Shown: piece after piece, positions 17,734 through 26,839 of the stretch
How the letters are laid out: the number at the start of each line of letters is the position of its first letter
Position numbering within the stretch: the first letter of the stretch is position 1
NCBI GenBank assembly: GCA_035605695.1
Contig: DATNGZ010000027.1
Coordinates: forward strand, 25,277-89,276
Source: VRUE01 sp035605695
GTDB lineage: Bacteria; Actinomycetota; Thermoleophilia; Solirubrobacterales; 70-9
DNA: 64,000 bases
Direction of reading: 5' to 3'
The notes under the pieces: generated by a model
The model's database searches: none
What the model was told of the DNA's origin: nothing
The model's input: the letters and a program-made list of their open reading frames with translations, nothing else
Program-made: the position numbers and the translations under genes

Positions 17734-18128
17734 GCCCGACCCAGACCATGGCGAAGAAATGGACCTGCGACCGCTGCGGCGTAACCGCCAGCCGCATCGA
17801 CGGTGAGGCGACGCAGCCGCCTGACTCCTGGGCGATCACGGCCGCTGGTCAGCTCTGCCTGATCTGCAGGCGCGAGCAGGCGGCCGAGGCAGCGCTCGAC
17901 TCGGCTCCCAGCGACAGTCCGGTCGCCGAGCGGGCAAAGCTCCGCCGCGCCGCGCTGATCGAATTCGAGGTCAGCCGCACCCCCGATCACGCCGACGGCG
18001 TGATCGCCCGGGCCTGCCGCACCTCGGTCTCGGCCGTCACCAAGGCGCGGCGCAACCTGCAGCTGCCCGACCCGCCGCTCCCGTCGAAAGAGGCGAGAGC
18101 TAAGCAAAGCGCCGCCGCGAGCCGATAG
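17730..18128 (+). CDS. Small zinc-ribbon protein with helix-turn-helix-like C-terminal part
   Basis: The 132-residue protein starts within the helicase stop (ATGA). The N-terminal part has two CxxC pairs (CDRCG and CLICR), which suggests a bound zinc ion. Residues about 75-120 look like a helix-turn-helix (IEFEVSRTPDHADGVIARAC, then VSAVTKARRNLQL). A role in nucleic-acid binding linked to the helicase is plausible but unproven. I do not recognise a named family. Confidence 0.65.
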
Positions 18129-18149
18129 GACAAGCGTGGTGGCGCCCGC

Positions 18150-19016
18150 GTGCAAATAGGAATCGCCCTTGCCATCGCGGCGGCGTTGCTGAGCAACCTC
18201 GCCTCGCTGTTCAAGCACCGCGGCTGCCACCGCGCCGCACCCGTCTCGCTGCGTGCGCCGCTGCGCAGCGCCCGCGGGCTGGCGCGCTCGCCCTGGTTCG
18301 CCGCCGGCTGGGGACTCGCGGCCGTGGCCTGGATCGTCCACGTCGCGGCGCTCTCGATGGCGCCGATCTCAATCGTCCAGGCCGTGTTGGCCGGCGGCGC
18401 GGTCACCCTCGCGGTGATGGCGCAGCGAATCTTCGGCGACCCGGTCGAGCGGCGCCAGTGGCTCGCCCTGCTGCTCGGCGGCGCCGGCCTGGCGCTGCTC
18501 GTCCTCACCGTCCCCCACTTCAAGGGCAGCGACTCGAGCTTCACCGTCGGCGCCATGCTCGGTTTCGAGGGAGGGCTCGCGCTGATCGCCTCGGGCCTCG
18601 CCCTGGGCCACCGCTCAGAGCGACTTGCCGGTCATCACAGGGTCCTGCTCGCCGCGATCGCCGGAACGCTGTTCGCGATCGCCGGCGTCGCGATCAAGGG
18701 TTTGACCGGCATCGGGGACATCTCCGTCGCCGTTCTCGCGCCCTGGGTCCTGGTCACGATCCTCGCCGGCATCGGCGCCCAGTACGCCACGGCGGCGGCG
18801 CTGCAGCGCGGTGGCGCGATCGAGATGATCGGCCTGATCGGCCTGGTCGCCAACGCGGCGCAGATCACCGGTGGCATCCTCGTCTTCGGCGACCCGCTCG
18901 CCGGCAGTCCCGTCGGCCTCTTCCTGCAGGCCACCGCCTTCGCGATGGTCTGTGGCTCAGCCCTGCTGATCCCCTCGCGGCGCCCGGCGATCAAAGCGCT
19001 GGCCGTCGCCACTTAG
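18150..19016 (+). CDS. DMT-superfamily-like integral membrane protein
   Basis: This 288-residue protein has about nine or ten hydrophobic helices spaced as in EamA/NIPA-like drug/metabolite transporters. Examples are IGIALAIAAALLSNLASLF, the segment around WGLAAVAWIVHVAALS, LLLGGAGLALLVLTV, and LLAAIAGTLFAIAGVAIKG. The two halves resemble each other, as expected for the duplicated DMT fold. The start is GTG 18150. The substrate is unknown. It converges with the large secreted protein and is separated from it by a hairpin. Confidence 0.75.
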   Translation: MQIGIALAIAAALLSNLASLFKHRGCHRAAPVSLRAPLRSARGLARSPWFAAGWGLAAVAWIVHVAALSMAPISIVQAVLAGGAVTLAVMAQRIFGDPVERRQWLALLLGGAGLALLVLTVPHFKGSDSSFTVGAMLGFEGGLALIASGLALGHRSERLAGHHRVLLAAIAGTLFAIAGVAIKGLTGIGDISVAVLAPWVLVTILAGIGAQYATAAALQRGGAIEMIGLIGLVANAAQITGGILVFGDPLAGSPVGLFLQATAFAMVCGSALLIPSRRPAIKALAVAT

Positions 19017-19035
19017 CGAGACATCGAGCGAAGCA

Positions 19036-19065
19036 AAAGCGGCGGACCCGATGGCCCGCCGCTTT
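19036..19065. terminator. Stem-loop between convergent genes
   Basis: AAAGCGGCGG (19036-19045) pairs exactly with CCGCCGCTTT (19056-19065) around a 10-nt loop. It lies between the stops of the genes ending at 19016 (plus) and 19094 (minus). With A and T runs at the outer ends it could act as a bidirectional terminator. Confidence 0.7.
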
Positions 19066-19093
19066 GCGCCGTAGGCGTCTCAACCGCCGCCCG

Positions 19094-21970
19094 CTAGCAG
19101 CCGCTCACCTTGAGCGGCAAGTGGTTGTTCTTGATCTTCTTGCCGTTCTGGCCTTTCATGCTCATCACCGAGGAAAGCGGGCCTTTGCAGAGACCCCTGG
19201 AATTGACCAGGAGACCCTTCTTCTTGCCGCCTTCCATGCGCAGGATGAACTTCTTCACCGGGACGTCCGGCAGGTTGTTGAACACGGTCTTGATCCCCCC
19301 GTTCTTGGAGCTGATCACGCCGCGCACCTGAATGTTCACCTGGCCGCGCAGGTCGGCGAGCAGGTCCGGCAATTCGTGATCGGAGGAGACCAGGTACACC
19401 GGCCCCTTCAGCGCCTTGCCGAGCAGCGGACTCTTTGCCTGGGCGTGCCCGTAGATCGCTGCCTTCGGGCAGGTCCCCGAGGCCAACTGCGGCCTCGTGC
19501 AAACGGTCCTGATGTTGCCTTGGTCGAGGAACAGCGCGTGTGGCAGGGCCACTGCGCTGCGCAGGACGTTGGCGTCCTTTTCGCGGGCTTCCAGAATCGC
19601 CCGCAGCTTCGGGTGCTTGCCGCGCGTAGTCGTGCTCTTGCCCCCGAGCAGCCGCGTGTGCAGCTTCGGCTTGAAACCGAGCTTGTTGCAGGCGGTTGCC
19701 TGGAACGGTGAGCTCACCGCGTAGGAGCTCCACACGGCCGGGTCGGTCGGGTTGGCGCCGCCACCGTTGAGGAAACCGGTGGTTGCCTGGGCGGCGCAGT
19801 TGGTCGGGTTGTGCATGAACTTCTTCCGATCGACGTCGACGTCGACCGAGCGGACGTCCAGCTTCACTCCTCCGTACACGTCGGGGATCGCATCGGAGAC
19901 CGCGTGGACCTGGGCGGTTACCGGGTTGACGAACAGCGCAACCCTGACCACGACGGTGCCGAGGTCGAACGGTCCCGCCACGGCCGGCGTCACGATCGCC
20001 AGCGAGAGCGGCGCTTCCTTGTAAGGGCCGGCGAGGTAGGCCTTGCCGGCAATTTTGATCGGATTTGACCCGGTGCCGCTCAGCGTCGAGGCGGTGCCGA
20101 TTTCGCTCTTACTGGAACAGCTCGGGTCAGTCTGCTCGGCCACGCCGCTGCCCGCCGCGGCCGCGTCCAGCGCCGACTCCGAGCAGTAGGGAATGCCGGT
20201 GAGGTTGCCGGCGTGCCCCTTGGGAAGGGTCACGTTGACCCTCTTCAGCTCCTGCTGGCCATCGGGGCGACCGATGTTGACCCGGAAGGGGCTGTAGGCG
20301 TTGGCTTTGGTGCTGTCCGATTTAGCTGTGTAGCTGGGAGCGAACGGCCTCCCGGCCATCGTCGTCGGGCAGGTTCCGCCGCCCGGGGCGGTCGAGAGCG
20401 TAAAGCCACTCGAGGGATGCTTGGTCGATTTCGGCGTCGACCACGGTTCCATCGTGCTGGTCGTCGTCGCCGGCGAACAGGTTGGCGGGCTGCTCAGCAC
20501 GCCTTTGGCGTTGTCGAGGTGGACTTTCACCGAGGTGAACGGCACCTGCGGGGTTTCGGCGAAAGTTGTCGTCAGCTGTCCGGTTTTGGGATTGGCTTTG
20601 GTGTTGCCGATCAGACGTGCCGAGATTCCGTATTGCGCCGACTCCGCTGTGACAAAGAGGCGGAACTCATCGCCCGACTCCGGGTCGCGGCTGAGCTGCT
20701 GGCCAAGGTAGGCGGTGCCTTTCAGCGCTCCGGCGGGCAGCGGCGGGGTCTCGACTTCGACCGTGCCGATCCTTGAGCCGTTCGGGCAGGCAACCGGGTT
20801 GCGGGTGCCCTTGCCGAACTCGGCGTCGGTGCAGGACTGCAGGCCATTAGCCGCGGATGGGTTCAGGCCCATCCCCTCGGGGAGCGTGATGTGCGCGTTG
20901 CGCAGATGGGATTGAGATTGATCCTGTTCTTCTGTCGGTTCAAACGGCAGGGTGGTCTCGATCGTCGGCGTCGCCGGCGAATCGACCTGCGTCGTGCCGG
21001 GCGAGACGTTGAGGCCCACTTTGAAGGGCACGCTCACACAGCCGGTCTGGGTAAAACCTTCCGGCAGTGACAGGTCTGACGCGAACGGAGTCGTAGTCGC
21101 AGGAAAGCCCGGTTCTTCTTTTCCTTGTGGCGGTGCCGGCTCTGCCCGCAGGTACGTCGTGTAGATGCCCTCGTACGGAGGCAGCTGCGAGCTGAAGCAG
21201 GTGGTCGGATTGGTGATGTAGGTGCCGTTGCTGCCATCGGTGGTTTTGTTGCCAAAGTTCACCAAACGACTTTTCCAGCTTCGAGTCCCCGGATTAGGCG
21301 TCGGCAGGTGGATCGTGAAGCTCTCGTGGTAGTCGCTCTCCCAGGCGACTTCGGTATTTAGGTAGACCGTTTTTTTGCTGGTCGGCGTACTGCCGATTTT
21401 GAAACCAAATTTGGCCGGTTCGCCGAATTCCGGAACCATGTTGTAGAGGGGGACCTGGGTGACGCCTGGGATGGGCGCTACTGGGGCCCCGTTTGCTTCC
21501 ACTTTGAGAGTCAAGCGCTCTTCGCCGACCTGACTCGAAGACGGGCAGCCGGGAAGTTCGGTGGGGCCGACCGGAGTGTCGAACTCCGCCTGCGTGCAAC
21601 GGGTGGCTGTCGCTTGCGGATTGACAGTCAGACCGGGTGGAAGGTCAACCCGAATCGTTTTTACCGGCCCGATCGGGCGGAATGCTTTGACCATTGGAGC
21701 TGGTTCGAATTCTTCCTGCTTGACGATGTACTGCGTGAAGCCGATCGGTGGATGACCGGCAGCCACCCTGAAGAACCGCGTAACCGGATCTTCTGGCTTG
21801 CATTGGTCCGCAATTGGATCTTCAGTACACGTACCCGCCTGCCAGCCGTCTTCGGCGTTCGGGGGATTGTGTTGTTCTTGAATGATGTCTCCGGTGTCGG
21901 CCCGCGCGACCGGCACCGCCAGTACAAGCCACAACGACATCACCACGAAAGCAATCGAGCGCCTAGCCAT
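19094..21970 (-). CDS. Large secreted protein of a Solirubrobacterales-type family
   Basis: This 958-residue exported protein has signal peptide FVVMSLWLVLAVPVARADTG. The mature chain is a string of beta-rich modules with paired cysteines. Each module carries phrases such as VDLPPGLTVNP, ITLPEGMGLNPSAANGL, SCTDAEFGKGTRNPVACPNG and TAYLGQQLSRDPESGDEFRL. The internal similarity between the module near residue 110 and the one near 370 shows repetition. I know this pattern only from large paralogous secreted proteins of Thermoleophilia genomes. No enzymatic motif or sortase signal is visible, so a surface or extracellular matrix role is a guess. Codon use is somewhat less GC-biased than in flanking housekeeping genes. 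Confidence 0.78.
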   Translation of the reverse strand: MARRSIAFVVMSLWLVLAVPVARADTGDIIQEQHNPPNAEDGWQAGTCTEDPIADQCKPEDPVTRFFRVAAGHPPIGFTQYIVKQEEFEPAPMVKAFRPIGPVKTIRVDLPPGLTVNPQATATRCTQAEFDTPVGPTELPGCPSSSQVGEERLTLKVEANGAPVAPIPGVTQVPLYNMVPEFGEPAKFGFKIGSTPTSKKTVYLNTEVAWESDYHESFTIHLPTPNPGTRSWKSRLVNFGNKTTDGSNGTYITNPTTCFSSQLPPYEGIYTTYLRAEPAPPQGKEEPGFPATTTPFASDLSLPEGFTQTGCVSVPFKVGLNVSPGTTQVDSPATPTIETTLPFEPTEEQDQSQSHLRNAHITLPEGMGLNPSAANGLQSCTDAEFGKGTRNPVACPNGSRIGTVEVETPPLPAGALKGTAYLGQQLSRDPESGDEFRLFVTAESAQYGISARLIGNTKANPKTGQLTTTFAETPQVPFTSVKVHLDNAKGVLSSPPTCSPATTTSTMEPWSTPKSTKHPSSGFTLSTAPGGGTCPTTMAGRPFAPSYTAKSDSTKANAYSPFRVNIGRPDGQQELKRVNVTLPKGHAGNLTGIPYCSESALDAAAAGSGVAEQTDPSCSSKSEIGTASTLSGTGSNPIKIAGKAYLAGPYKEAPLSLAIVTPAVAGPFDLGTVVVRVALFVNPVTAQVHAVSDAIPDVYGGVKLDVRSVDVDVDRKKFMHNPTNCAAQATTGFLNGGGANPTDPAVWSSYAVSSPFQATACNKLGFKPKLHTRLLGGKSTTTRGKHPKLRAILEAREKDANVLRSAVALPHALFLDQGNIRTVCTRPQLASGTCPKAAIYGHAQAKSPLLGKALKGPVYLVSSDHELPDLLADLRGQVNIQVRGVISSKNGGIKTVFNNLPDVPVKKFILRMEGGKKKGLLVNSRGLCKGPLSSVMSMKGQNGKKIKNNHLPLKVSGC

Positions 21971-22187
21971 TCATGTCTCCTCATTCGCATTGGACGTAAC
22001 CCAGTCCCTGCGCATGGCGCTGATTCCTTCCGCGCCTCTACGGTACTCCCCCATACCCCCTGCAAGCAAGGGGGAAAACCCGCAACGCACGCGCGAGGGA
22101 AACGACGGAGACACCGATCGATGTCATCGACGTCCGCAATCGGCTCCAGGGGCCACCTTTTGCGCTCCCAGGCATAGGATTCGCGCG

Positions 22188-22646
22188 ATGTCAGCTTGCG
22201 CCGATCTCCCACATATCGACGAACATTCGATCGCCATCGCGGCAACGCCGAACGCCACCTGGGACGCGTTGCTGCGAGTGGTCGAGGGCTCGTTCGCCTC
22301 GGGGGCAAGCACGAGGGGCGCGCGCTTGCTCGGCTGCGCTGACACCGCCGTCTCAGGCCCCCGGCCGCTGGCGGATGGCTCGGTCCTTCCCGGTTTCCAC
22401 GTCGAGGCGGCACAGGCGCCGCGTGAGCTGGCGATCGCCGGCAGCCATCGCTTCTCCGACTACGCGCTGATCTTCCGGCTCGACGAAGATGGCGACGAGC
22501 GCACCGTGCTGCGAGCCGAGACCCGGGCGGCATTTCCGGGCCTCAAGGGCAGCGCCTACCGCGCGATCGTGATCGGCACCCGGATCCACGTGCTGGTGAC
22601 TCGCCGCATCCTCGGCGCCGCCAGATACAGCGCCGAGCGCCATTGA
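22188..22646 (+). CDS. DUF2867/SRPBCC-like protein
   Basis: The 152-residue protein starts at ATG 22188. It shows a beta-rich pattern: HSIAIAATPNATWDALLRVV at the start, then GSHRFSDYALIFRLDEDGDE, and a C-terminal helix with YRAIVIGTRIHVLVTRRIL. That is the layout of START-like/DUF2867 proteins that bind small hydrophobic molecules. It precedes the Ddn-like enzyme and a second SRPBCC protein and may belong to the same cluster. Confidence 0.65.
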   Translation: MSACADLPHIDEHSIAIAATPNATWDALLRVVEGSFASGASTRGARLLGCADTAVSGPRPLADGSVLPGFHVEAAQAPRELAIAGSHRFSDYALIFRLDEDGDERTVLRAETRAAFPGLKGSAYRAIVIGTRIHVLVTRRILGAARYSAERH

Positions 22647-22704
22647 TCCCGCCCCGGGTGCGATCTTCGCCTGGACGACACTGCGCCTTCACTAGCATCA
22701 GGGC

Positions 22705-23109
22705 GTGCCCCTCTTCGGCCAGGAACACGTCGAACGCTACCGAGCCACCGATGGCGAGGCGGGTCACGAGTGGCGGGGCACCCAGACCCTGTTGCTGACG
22801 ACGAAAGGGCGCAAGTCGGGTGAACCGCGCACCACTCCCCTGATCTACGCCCCCTACGGCGATGCCTACGCGATCGTCGCCTCGAAGGGCGGCTCCGACG
22901 CGCCGCCCGCCTGGTACCTCAACCTCTCCGCCGATCCGGAGGTCGAGGTGCAGGTGAAGGGCGACCGCTTCAAGGCCCGCGCCCGCACCGCAAGCAGCGA
23001 GGAGAAGCCGGGGCTCTGGCAGACGATGGTCTCCGAGTGGCCCGACTACGACAACTACCAGCAGAAGACCGAGCGCGAGATCCCGGTCGTCGTGCTGGAG
23101 CGCGCTTGA
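22705..23109 (+). CDS. Deazaflavin (F420)-dependent nitroreductase-family enzyme (Ddn-like)
   Basis: This 134-residue split-barrel protein has the family core TLLLTTKGRKSGEPRTTPLI, then AIVASKGGSDAPPAWYLNLS and ADPEVEVQV. Family members reduce or bind substrates using coenzyme F420, which fits an actinobacterium. The start is GTG 22705. Its TGA overlaps the TTG start of the next gene (TTGA), so the two are probably coupled. Confidence 0.85.
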   Translation: MPLFGQEHVERYRATDGEAGHEWRGTQTLLLTTKGRKSGEPRTTPLIYAPYGDAYAIVASKGGSDAPPAWYLNLSADPEVEVQVKGDRFKARARTASSEEKPGLWQTMVSEWPDYDNYQQKTEREIPVVVLERA

Positions 23110-23570
23110 CGAAGACCCATCTCCTGGAGCGCAGCCAGCGGGTCGAGGTGCCGGTCGACCTGGCCTTCGCCTTCTACGGCGACAGCCGCAACCTCGAGCC
23201 GCTGACCCCGCCCTGGCTCCACTTCGAAGTGACGACGCCCAAGCCATTGACGCTCGGCGCAGGCACGCTGCTCGATTACCGACTGAAGCTGCACCGCGTT
23301 CCGGTCCGCTGGACGACCCTGATCGAGACCTGGGAGCCGCCGCTGCGCTTCGTCGACAGCCAGGCCAAGGGGCCTTACTCACTCTGGGAGCACACCCACC
23401 TGTTCGAGCCGGACGGCGACGGCGCGACGATCATTCGCGACCGCGTCCGCTACGCGCTGCCGCTGGGACCGCTCGGCGTGATCGCCCACCGGCTCTTCGT
23501 CCGCCGCGACCTCGAGCGGATCTTTGACTACCGCCGCGACGCCGTCGCCGCGCGCCTCAACGCCGGTTAG
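23106..23570 (+). CDS. SRPBCC-family protein
   Basis: This 154-residue START-like protein begins at TTG 23106, overlapping the Ddn-like stop. It has the typical pattern RVEVPVDLAFAFYGDSRNLE, LTPPWLHFEV, LGAGTLLDYRL, WEPPLRFVDSQAKGPYSLWE, HLFEPDGDGATII and a final amphipathic helix. These proteins form a deep hydrophobic pocket. The ligand is unknown. Confidence 0.82.
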   Translation: MTKTHLLERSQRVEVPVDLAFAFYGDSRNLEPLTPPWLHFEVTTPKPLTLGAGTLLDYRLKLHRVPVRWTTLIETWEPPLRFVDSQAKGPYSLWEHTHLFEPDGDGATIIRDRVRYALPLGPLGVIAHRLFVRRDLERIFDYRRDAVAARLNAG

Positions 23571-23573
23571 CGG

Positions 23574-23882
23574 CTACGCGTCAGCGTCTTTTTTAGTCGG
23601 CGAGGCACCCGGCAGCAGGGTGAACGCGGCGATCATCTCCGAGCCGATCACCAGGTCCTCACCGTGGGAGTTGAGGCTGACCTTGCCGTGCGGCCCGGGA
23701 GAAATCGCCGGATCGGCCTCGACCAGCAGACCGTCCACCCGGTGACCGGTCGTTGCCTCGACCCTGACCGGCACGTCTCCCCCGCGCTCGTTGCGAAGCT
23801 GCTCGAGGACGTCGTGGAACCACGATGGCCCCTCCTCGGGCGGGCGCTCGTAACGGGTTCCGATCTCAAAGCTGGTCGTCAT
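23574..23882 (-). CDS. Hypothetical protein, 102 aa
   Basis: The small soluble protein starts at ATG 23882 and has strand-rich sequence, with VPVRVEATTGHRVDGLLVEA and GEDLVIGSEMIAAFTLLPG. I do not recognise it. It is divergent to the gene at 23941 with about 58 bp between starts, so the two may share a promoter region. Confidence 0.6.
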   Translation of the reverse strand: MTTSFEIGTRYERPPEEGPSWFHDVLEQLRNERGGDVPVRVEATTGHRVDGLLVEADPAISPGPHGKVSLNSHGEDLVIGSEMIAAFTLLPGASPTKKDADA

Positions 23883-23940
23883 CGGCTGAGAATCTATCCA
23901 CGGCCGGGGCCTGGCGCGGCGCCAGTAGGCTGTCCAGCCG

Positions 23941-24588
23941 ATGAATGACGATTGGCGGCTCCAGGTCGACCCCGACGATTCGAGCCACATTCAGGCATTG
24001 ACCAACCGACTCGAGGCCCGCGAGTTGCAGCACGACCTCAGCGAGGCCTTCCACGACCGTGTCATCGTCACCCGCAATGACGACACGGTCTTTCTCTACG
24101 CCGGCACCAGGGAGCAGGCCGAAAGCGCCCGTCGGCTGATCCTCGACCTCACCAAGGAGGACGACTGGGATGTCGACGTCAATCTCAAGCGCTGGCACCC
24201 GGAAGCGGACGAGTGGGAGGATCCGGACAAGCCGCTTCCCGTCGATGAGGACGCCAGGAAAGCCGAGCGCGAGGCATTGATGGCCACCGAACGCAAGCGG
24301 ACCGAAGAGAACGGCTACCCCGAGTACGAGGTCCGCGTCGATCTCCCCTCACACCACGACGCGGTCCAGCTTGCCGAGAAACTGCGCGGGGAGGGCCTGC
24401 TGCCGGTGCACCGCTGGAAGTACGTCCTGATCGGCGCCACCGACGAGGACAACGCCAAAACCCTCGCCGAACAGGTCAAAAACGAGGCGCCGATCGGCAG
24501 TGAGGTCAAAATCGAGGGGACCTGGAAGGCGATCTACAACGAGCGCCCACCGAACCCGTTTGCGTTCATGGGAGGCCTCGGCGGCTAG
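23941..24588 (+). CDS. Conserved hypothetical protein with duplicated ferredoxin-like units, 215 aa
   Basis: The acidic soluble protein appears to be built of two similar halves. Residues about 6-85 (HIQALTNRLEARELQHDLSE, VIVTRNDDTVFLYAGTREQA) and about 128-200 (YEVRVDLPSHHDAVQLAEKL, YVLIGATDEDNAKTLAEQV) share a beta-alpha-beta-beta-alpha rhythm, as in ACT- or SPOR-like folds. A charged linker containing EDARKAEREALMATERKRTE joins them. It ends with a Gly-rich tail. No enzymatic motif is seen. A small-molecule or nucleic-acid binding role is possible. Confidence 0.65.
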   Translation: MNDDWRLQVDPDDSSHIQALTNRLEARELQHDLSEAFHDRVIVTRNDDTVFLYAGTREQAESARRLILDLTKEDDWDVDVNLKRWHPEADEWEDPDKPLPVDEDARKAEREALMATERKRTEENGYPEYEVRVDLPSHHDAVQLAEKLRGEGLLPVHRWKYVLIGATDEDNAKTLAEQVKNEAPIGSEVKIEGTWKAIYNERPPNPFAFMGGLGG

Positions 24589-24589
24589 C

Positions 24590-24940
24590 GGAGAGTTCGT
24601 CGGTGCGTTGAGTGGCCGCCGCATCCCCGGCGAACTCGACACGATCGTCTCGACCACGAACCCGACGGGCGGGCGCCTCGGCCTGGCCGCATCGGCGTGA
24701 CGTGAGGGGGACGGTGGGTCCTCCGTCCAGGTGACGAGCGTCAGCTGCCCGCCGTCGCGACAGTGCGTCGCGGTTGACAACAACGGCGATGTTATGGCTC
24801 GGCCGACCGGCCGGCAAAAGCGGCGCCTGGTCGTGGACGAATCCGATCCCTTGCGTCGAGTCGGCCAGCAAACACGATCAGCCGAGAGACCATGCATATA
24901 GTTCCGCCGAAATCAGATCGGTAGCTCTTTGCCGTGGCAG
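24590..24940 (+). pseudogene. Decayed fragment of a secreted repeat protein (CVAVDxxG / STxNPTGG repeats)
   Basis: No gene is intact between 24589 and 24974. In one plus-strand frame the pieces TIVSTTNPTGG (about 24640-24675) and VTSVSCPPSRQCVAVDNNGD (24731-24790) appear, separated by a stop near 24698. In another frame GKSGAWSWTNP follows at about 24810. These are the phrases of a repeat family known to me from Solirubrobacterales exported proteins, here split by stops and frameshifts. It has neither a start nor an end. Confidence 0.45.
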
Positions 24941-24974
24941 GGCAGGCTAACCGCGACAGAGAAAGGTGAGCTTC

Positions 24975-25356
24975 ATGGGTAGGGGCCATAGATGGCTGTT
25001 GCCAGCGGTGATGATCGGGCTCCTAATGGGCGCCTATGCCCAGCCGGCCCGCCGGGGCTACCTGGTTCTTCTCTAAACCCTGTCTGTGCTCCACAACCTT
25101 CCGAAGCGCCAAGGTCGCGAGCATCGACACGTTCTCCAAAAGCGAGCGGACAAGTGAGGGCGTGGGTCCTGGCAGCACCTTCGAACAAACAACTTCTGCC
25201 TACCCGGAAGCCAACTGCTATCACCCAAAAATCTATGGCCCAGCGTCCCAACTTTGCATAGTTCAATCGAGCTATAAGGGACGCGCAGCGAAGACAATCT
25301 TTGCCTTCTTCGAAAAAGACCTCCCGATGCGAGACGTGGAAATTCGCTGGCAGTAA
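24975..25356 (+). pseudogene. Probable frameshifted small secreted protein
   Basis: An ATG at 24975, with AAAGGTGAG five nt upstream, opens a signal-peptide-like frame (WLLPAVMIGLLMGAYAQPA) that stops at 25076. The next frame carries a plausible mature part, from about 25045 to the stop at 25354-25356, with CSTTFRSAKVASIDTFSK and a pair of Cys residues. One insertion or deletion near 25050-25070 would join them into a protein of about 125 residues. A real small ORF at 25036-25356 is the alternative. The 200 bp after it up to the tRNA show nothing. Confidence 0.4.
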
Positions 25357-25564
25357 CGGTCGATTGGGCGTCCAAAGACGCCGTAGGTACAGCCGAAAAG
25401 CCGCATCTCATTGAAGGCCTGGGTCTATGCGGTCGCAGCCGAGAACGGCGGTGCCAGCAGCTCGACGTCCCGGAGTACAAGCTGGGGCATGGGCGGCTGA
25501 TTAAGCCCGCAGGTGGCGATCGACCTAGGCGATGCTGGTGATCCGGGTCTCTCCGTTAAGGCCA

Positions 25565-25637
25565 TACCGCTACGGGGATTCGAACCCCGGTTTCCGGACT
25601 GAGAATCCGGCGTCCTAGTCCCCTAGACGATAGCGGC
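25565..25637 (-). tRNA. tRNA-Glu (CTC)
   Basis: The 73-nt cloverleaf has acceptor GCCGCTA pairing with TAGCGGT, anticodon loop ATTCTCAGT with CTC, and T-loop GGTTCGAATCC. CCA is not encoded. Confidence 0.95.
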
Positions 25638-25728
25638 GAGGGTCGGCCATTCTAGCGAGCGGGGCGGGGGGACTGCTGGGCGGTCGCGGCGGAGAGTAGG
25701 GCTGCAAACCGGTAGATTGCCTGGCCTC

Positions 25729-25812
25729 GCGGCTGTGGCGGAACTGGTAGACGCGCACGGTTCAGATCCGTGTGGAGGAAACTCCGTGGAGGTTCGACTC
25801 CTCTCAGCCGCA
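25729..25812 (+). tRNA. tRNA-Leu (CAG)
   Basis: The 84-nt class II tRNA has acceptor GCGGCTG pairing with CAGCCGC, anticodon CAG in GGTTCAGATCC, a long variable arm (TGGAGGAAACTCCG) and T-loop GGTTCGACTCC. Confidence 0.95.
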
Positions 25813-25813
25813 C

Positions 25814-26731
25814 TCAGGCGGGCTGTGCGGCGGGGGCTCGCCAGCCCGCTCTCGAAGCGGTGTCAGCGATCTCGCCGATGAAGGTCGGCCAGAGGGCGCG
25901 GGGCAGGTCGTGTCCCATGCCCTCGACTATGCGCAGACGGGCGCCGGGGATCGCTCGGGCGGTGGCGCGGCCGCCGCTGGGGCGGACCAAGGGGTCGCGG
26001 GTGCCGTGGATCACTGTCGCCGGCAGCTTCAGCTTGCGCAGCGCCGCGGTGCGGTCGCCCGAGGCGCCGATCGCGTGCATCTGGCGAAGCACGCCCTTGG
26101 GGTTGTGCGAGCGGTCATACAACCTCCCGGCCAGCTCGCGGAACCGCGGCTCATCCATCGGGTAGGCAGGCGAGCCGATCACCTTGAAGGTCTTGACGAT
26201 GCGCTCGATGTACTCATCGCGGCCGCGTGGGGCCTTTGCCAGAAGGGCTCCGAACGCCTTCAGCGTCGGCGTCCCCACCCGGCGGCTGCCGGTGGTCGAC
26301 ATGATCGAGACCAATGAGCGGACCCGCTCGGCGTGTTCGATCGCCAGGGTCTGGCCGATCATCCCGCCCATCGAGGCGCCGACGACGTGTGCCGACTCGA
26401 TCCCGAGGTGGTCCATCAGCCCGATCGTGTCGCTGGCCATGTCGGAGAGCAGGTAGGCGGCGTTCTCGCGGCGACCGACGAAGAGGTCCAGCCGGCTCGG
26501 CACCCCAGCCGATTCGAGCATCGTCGAGTGGCCGATGTCGCGGTTATCGAAGCGGACGACGCGGAAGCCGCGCTCGGCAAGCAGCGCGCAAAACTCCTCG
26601 TCCCAGCCCAGCATCTGAGTCCCCAGCCCCATCACCAACACCAGCGGCGCGGCGTCGGAGCCCCCCACCTCCTGGTAGGCGATCTCGATGCCGTTGACGG
26701 GCGCCAGGCGCTCCTCGCTCAACTCAGCCAT
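25814..26731 (-). CDS. Alpha/beta-fold hydrolase (RdmC/methylesterase-like)
   Basis: The 305-residue hydrolase starts at ATG 26731. It has the oxyanion region LVLVMGLGTQMLGW, NRDIGHS, nucleophile elbow GASMGGM (Ser), acid GTRDPLV (Asp) and GMGHDLP (His). A cap domain lies between about residues 150 and 235. This layout is that of esterases annotated like aclacinomycin methylesterase. The substrate is unknown. The stop abuts the 3' end of tRNA-Leu(CAG), so the two converge. Confidence 0.87.
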   Translation of the reverse strand: MAELSEERLAPVNGIEIAYQEVGGSDAAPLVLVMGLGTQMLGWDEEFCALLAERGFRVVRFDNRDIGHSTMLESAGVPSRLDLFVGRRENAAYLLSDMASDTIGLMDHLGIESAHVVGASMGGMIGQTLAIEHAERVRSLVSIMSTTGSRRVGTPTLKAFGALLAKAPRGRDEYIERIVKTFKVIGSPAYPMDEPRFRELAGRLYDRSHNPKGVLRQMHAIGASGDRTAALRKLKLPATVIHGTRDPLVRPSGGRATARAIPGARLRIVEGMGHDLPRALWPTFIGEIADTASRAGWRAPAAQPA

Positions 26732-26780
26732 GCGGAAGAGTCTAACCAGCAAACTGGCTAGACAGCCAACTCCATCGTCA

Positions 26781-26825
26781 GGTGCAACGCGTTTCGGCTG
26801 CACTGCGTCCGCAACGCGTTACACC
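26781..26825. repeat. 45-bp palindromic repeat, copy 2
   Basis: Arms GGTGCAACGCGTT (26781-26793) and AACGCGTTACACC (26813-26825) show one mismatch. It has the same length and left arm as the copy at 16290-16334. The single bases just inside and outside the arms are swapped between copies (A/T versus T/A). It again lies between divergent genes, 15 bp before the metallophosphoesterase ATG. Confidence 0.78.
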
Positions 26826-26839
26826 GCTAGTTTGCTCGG

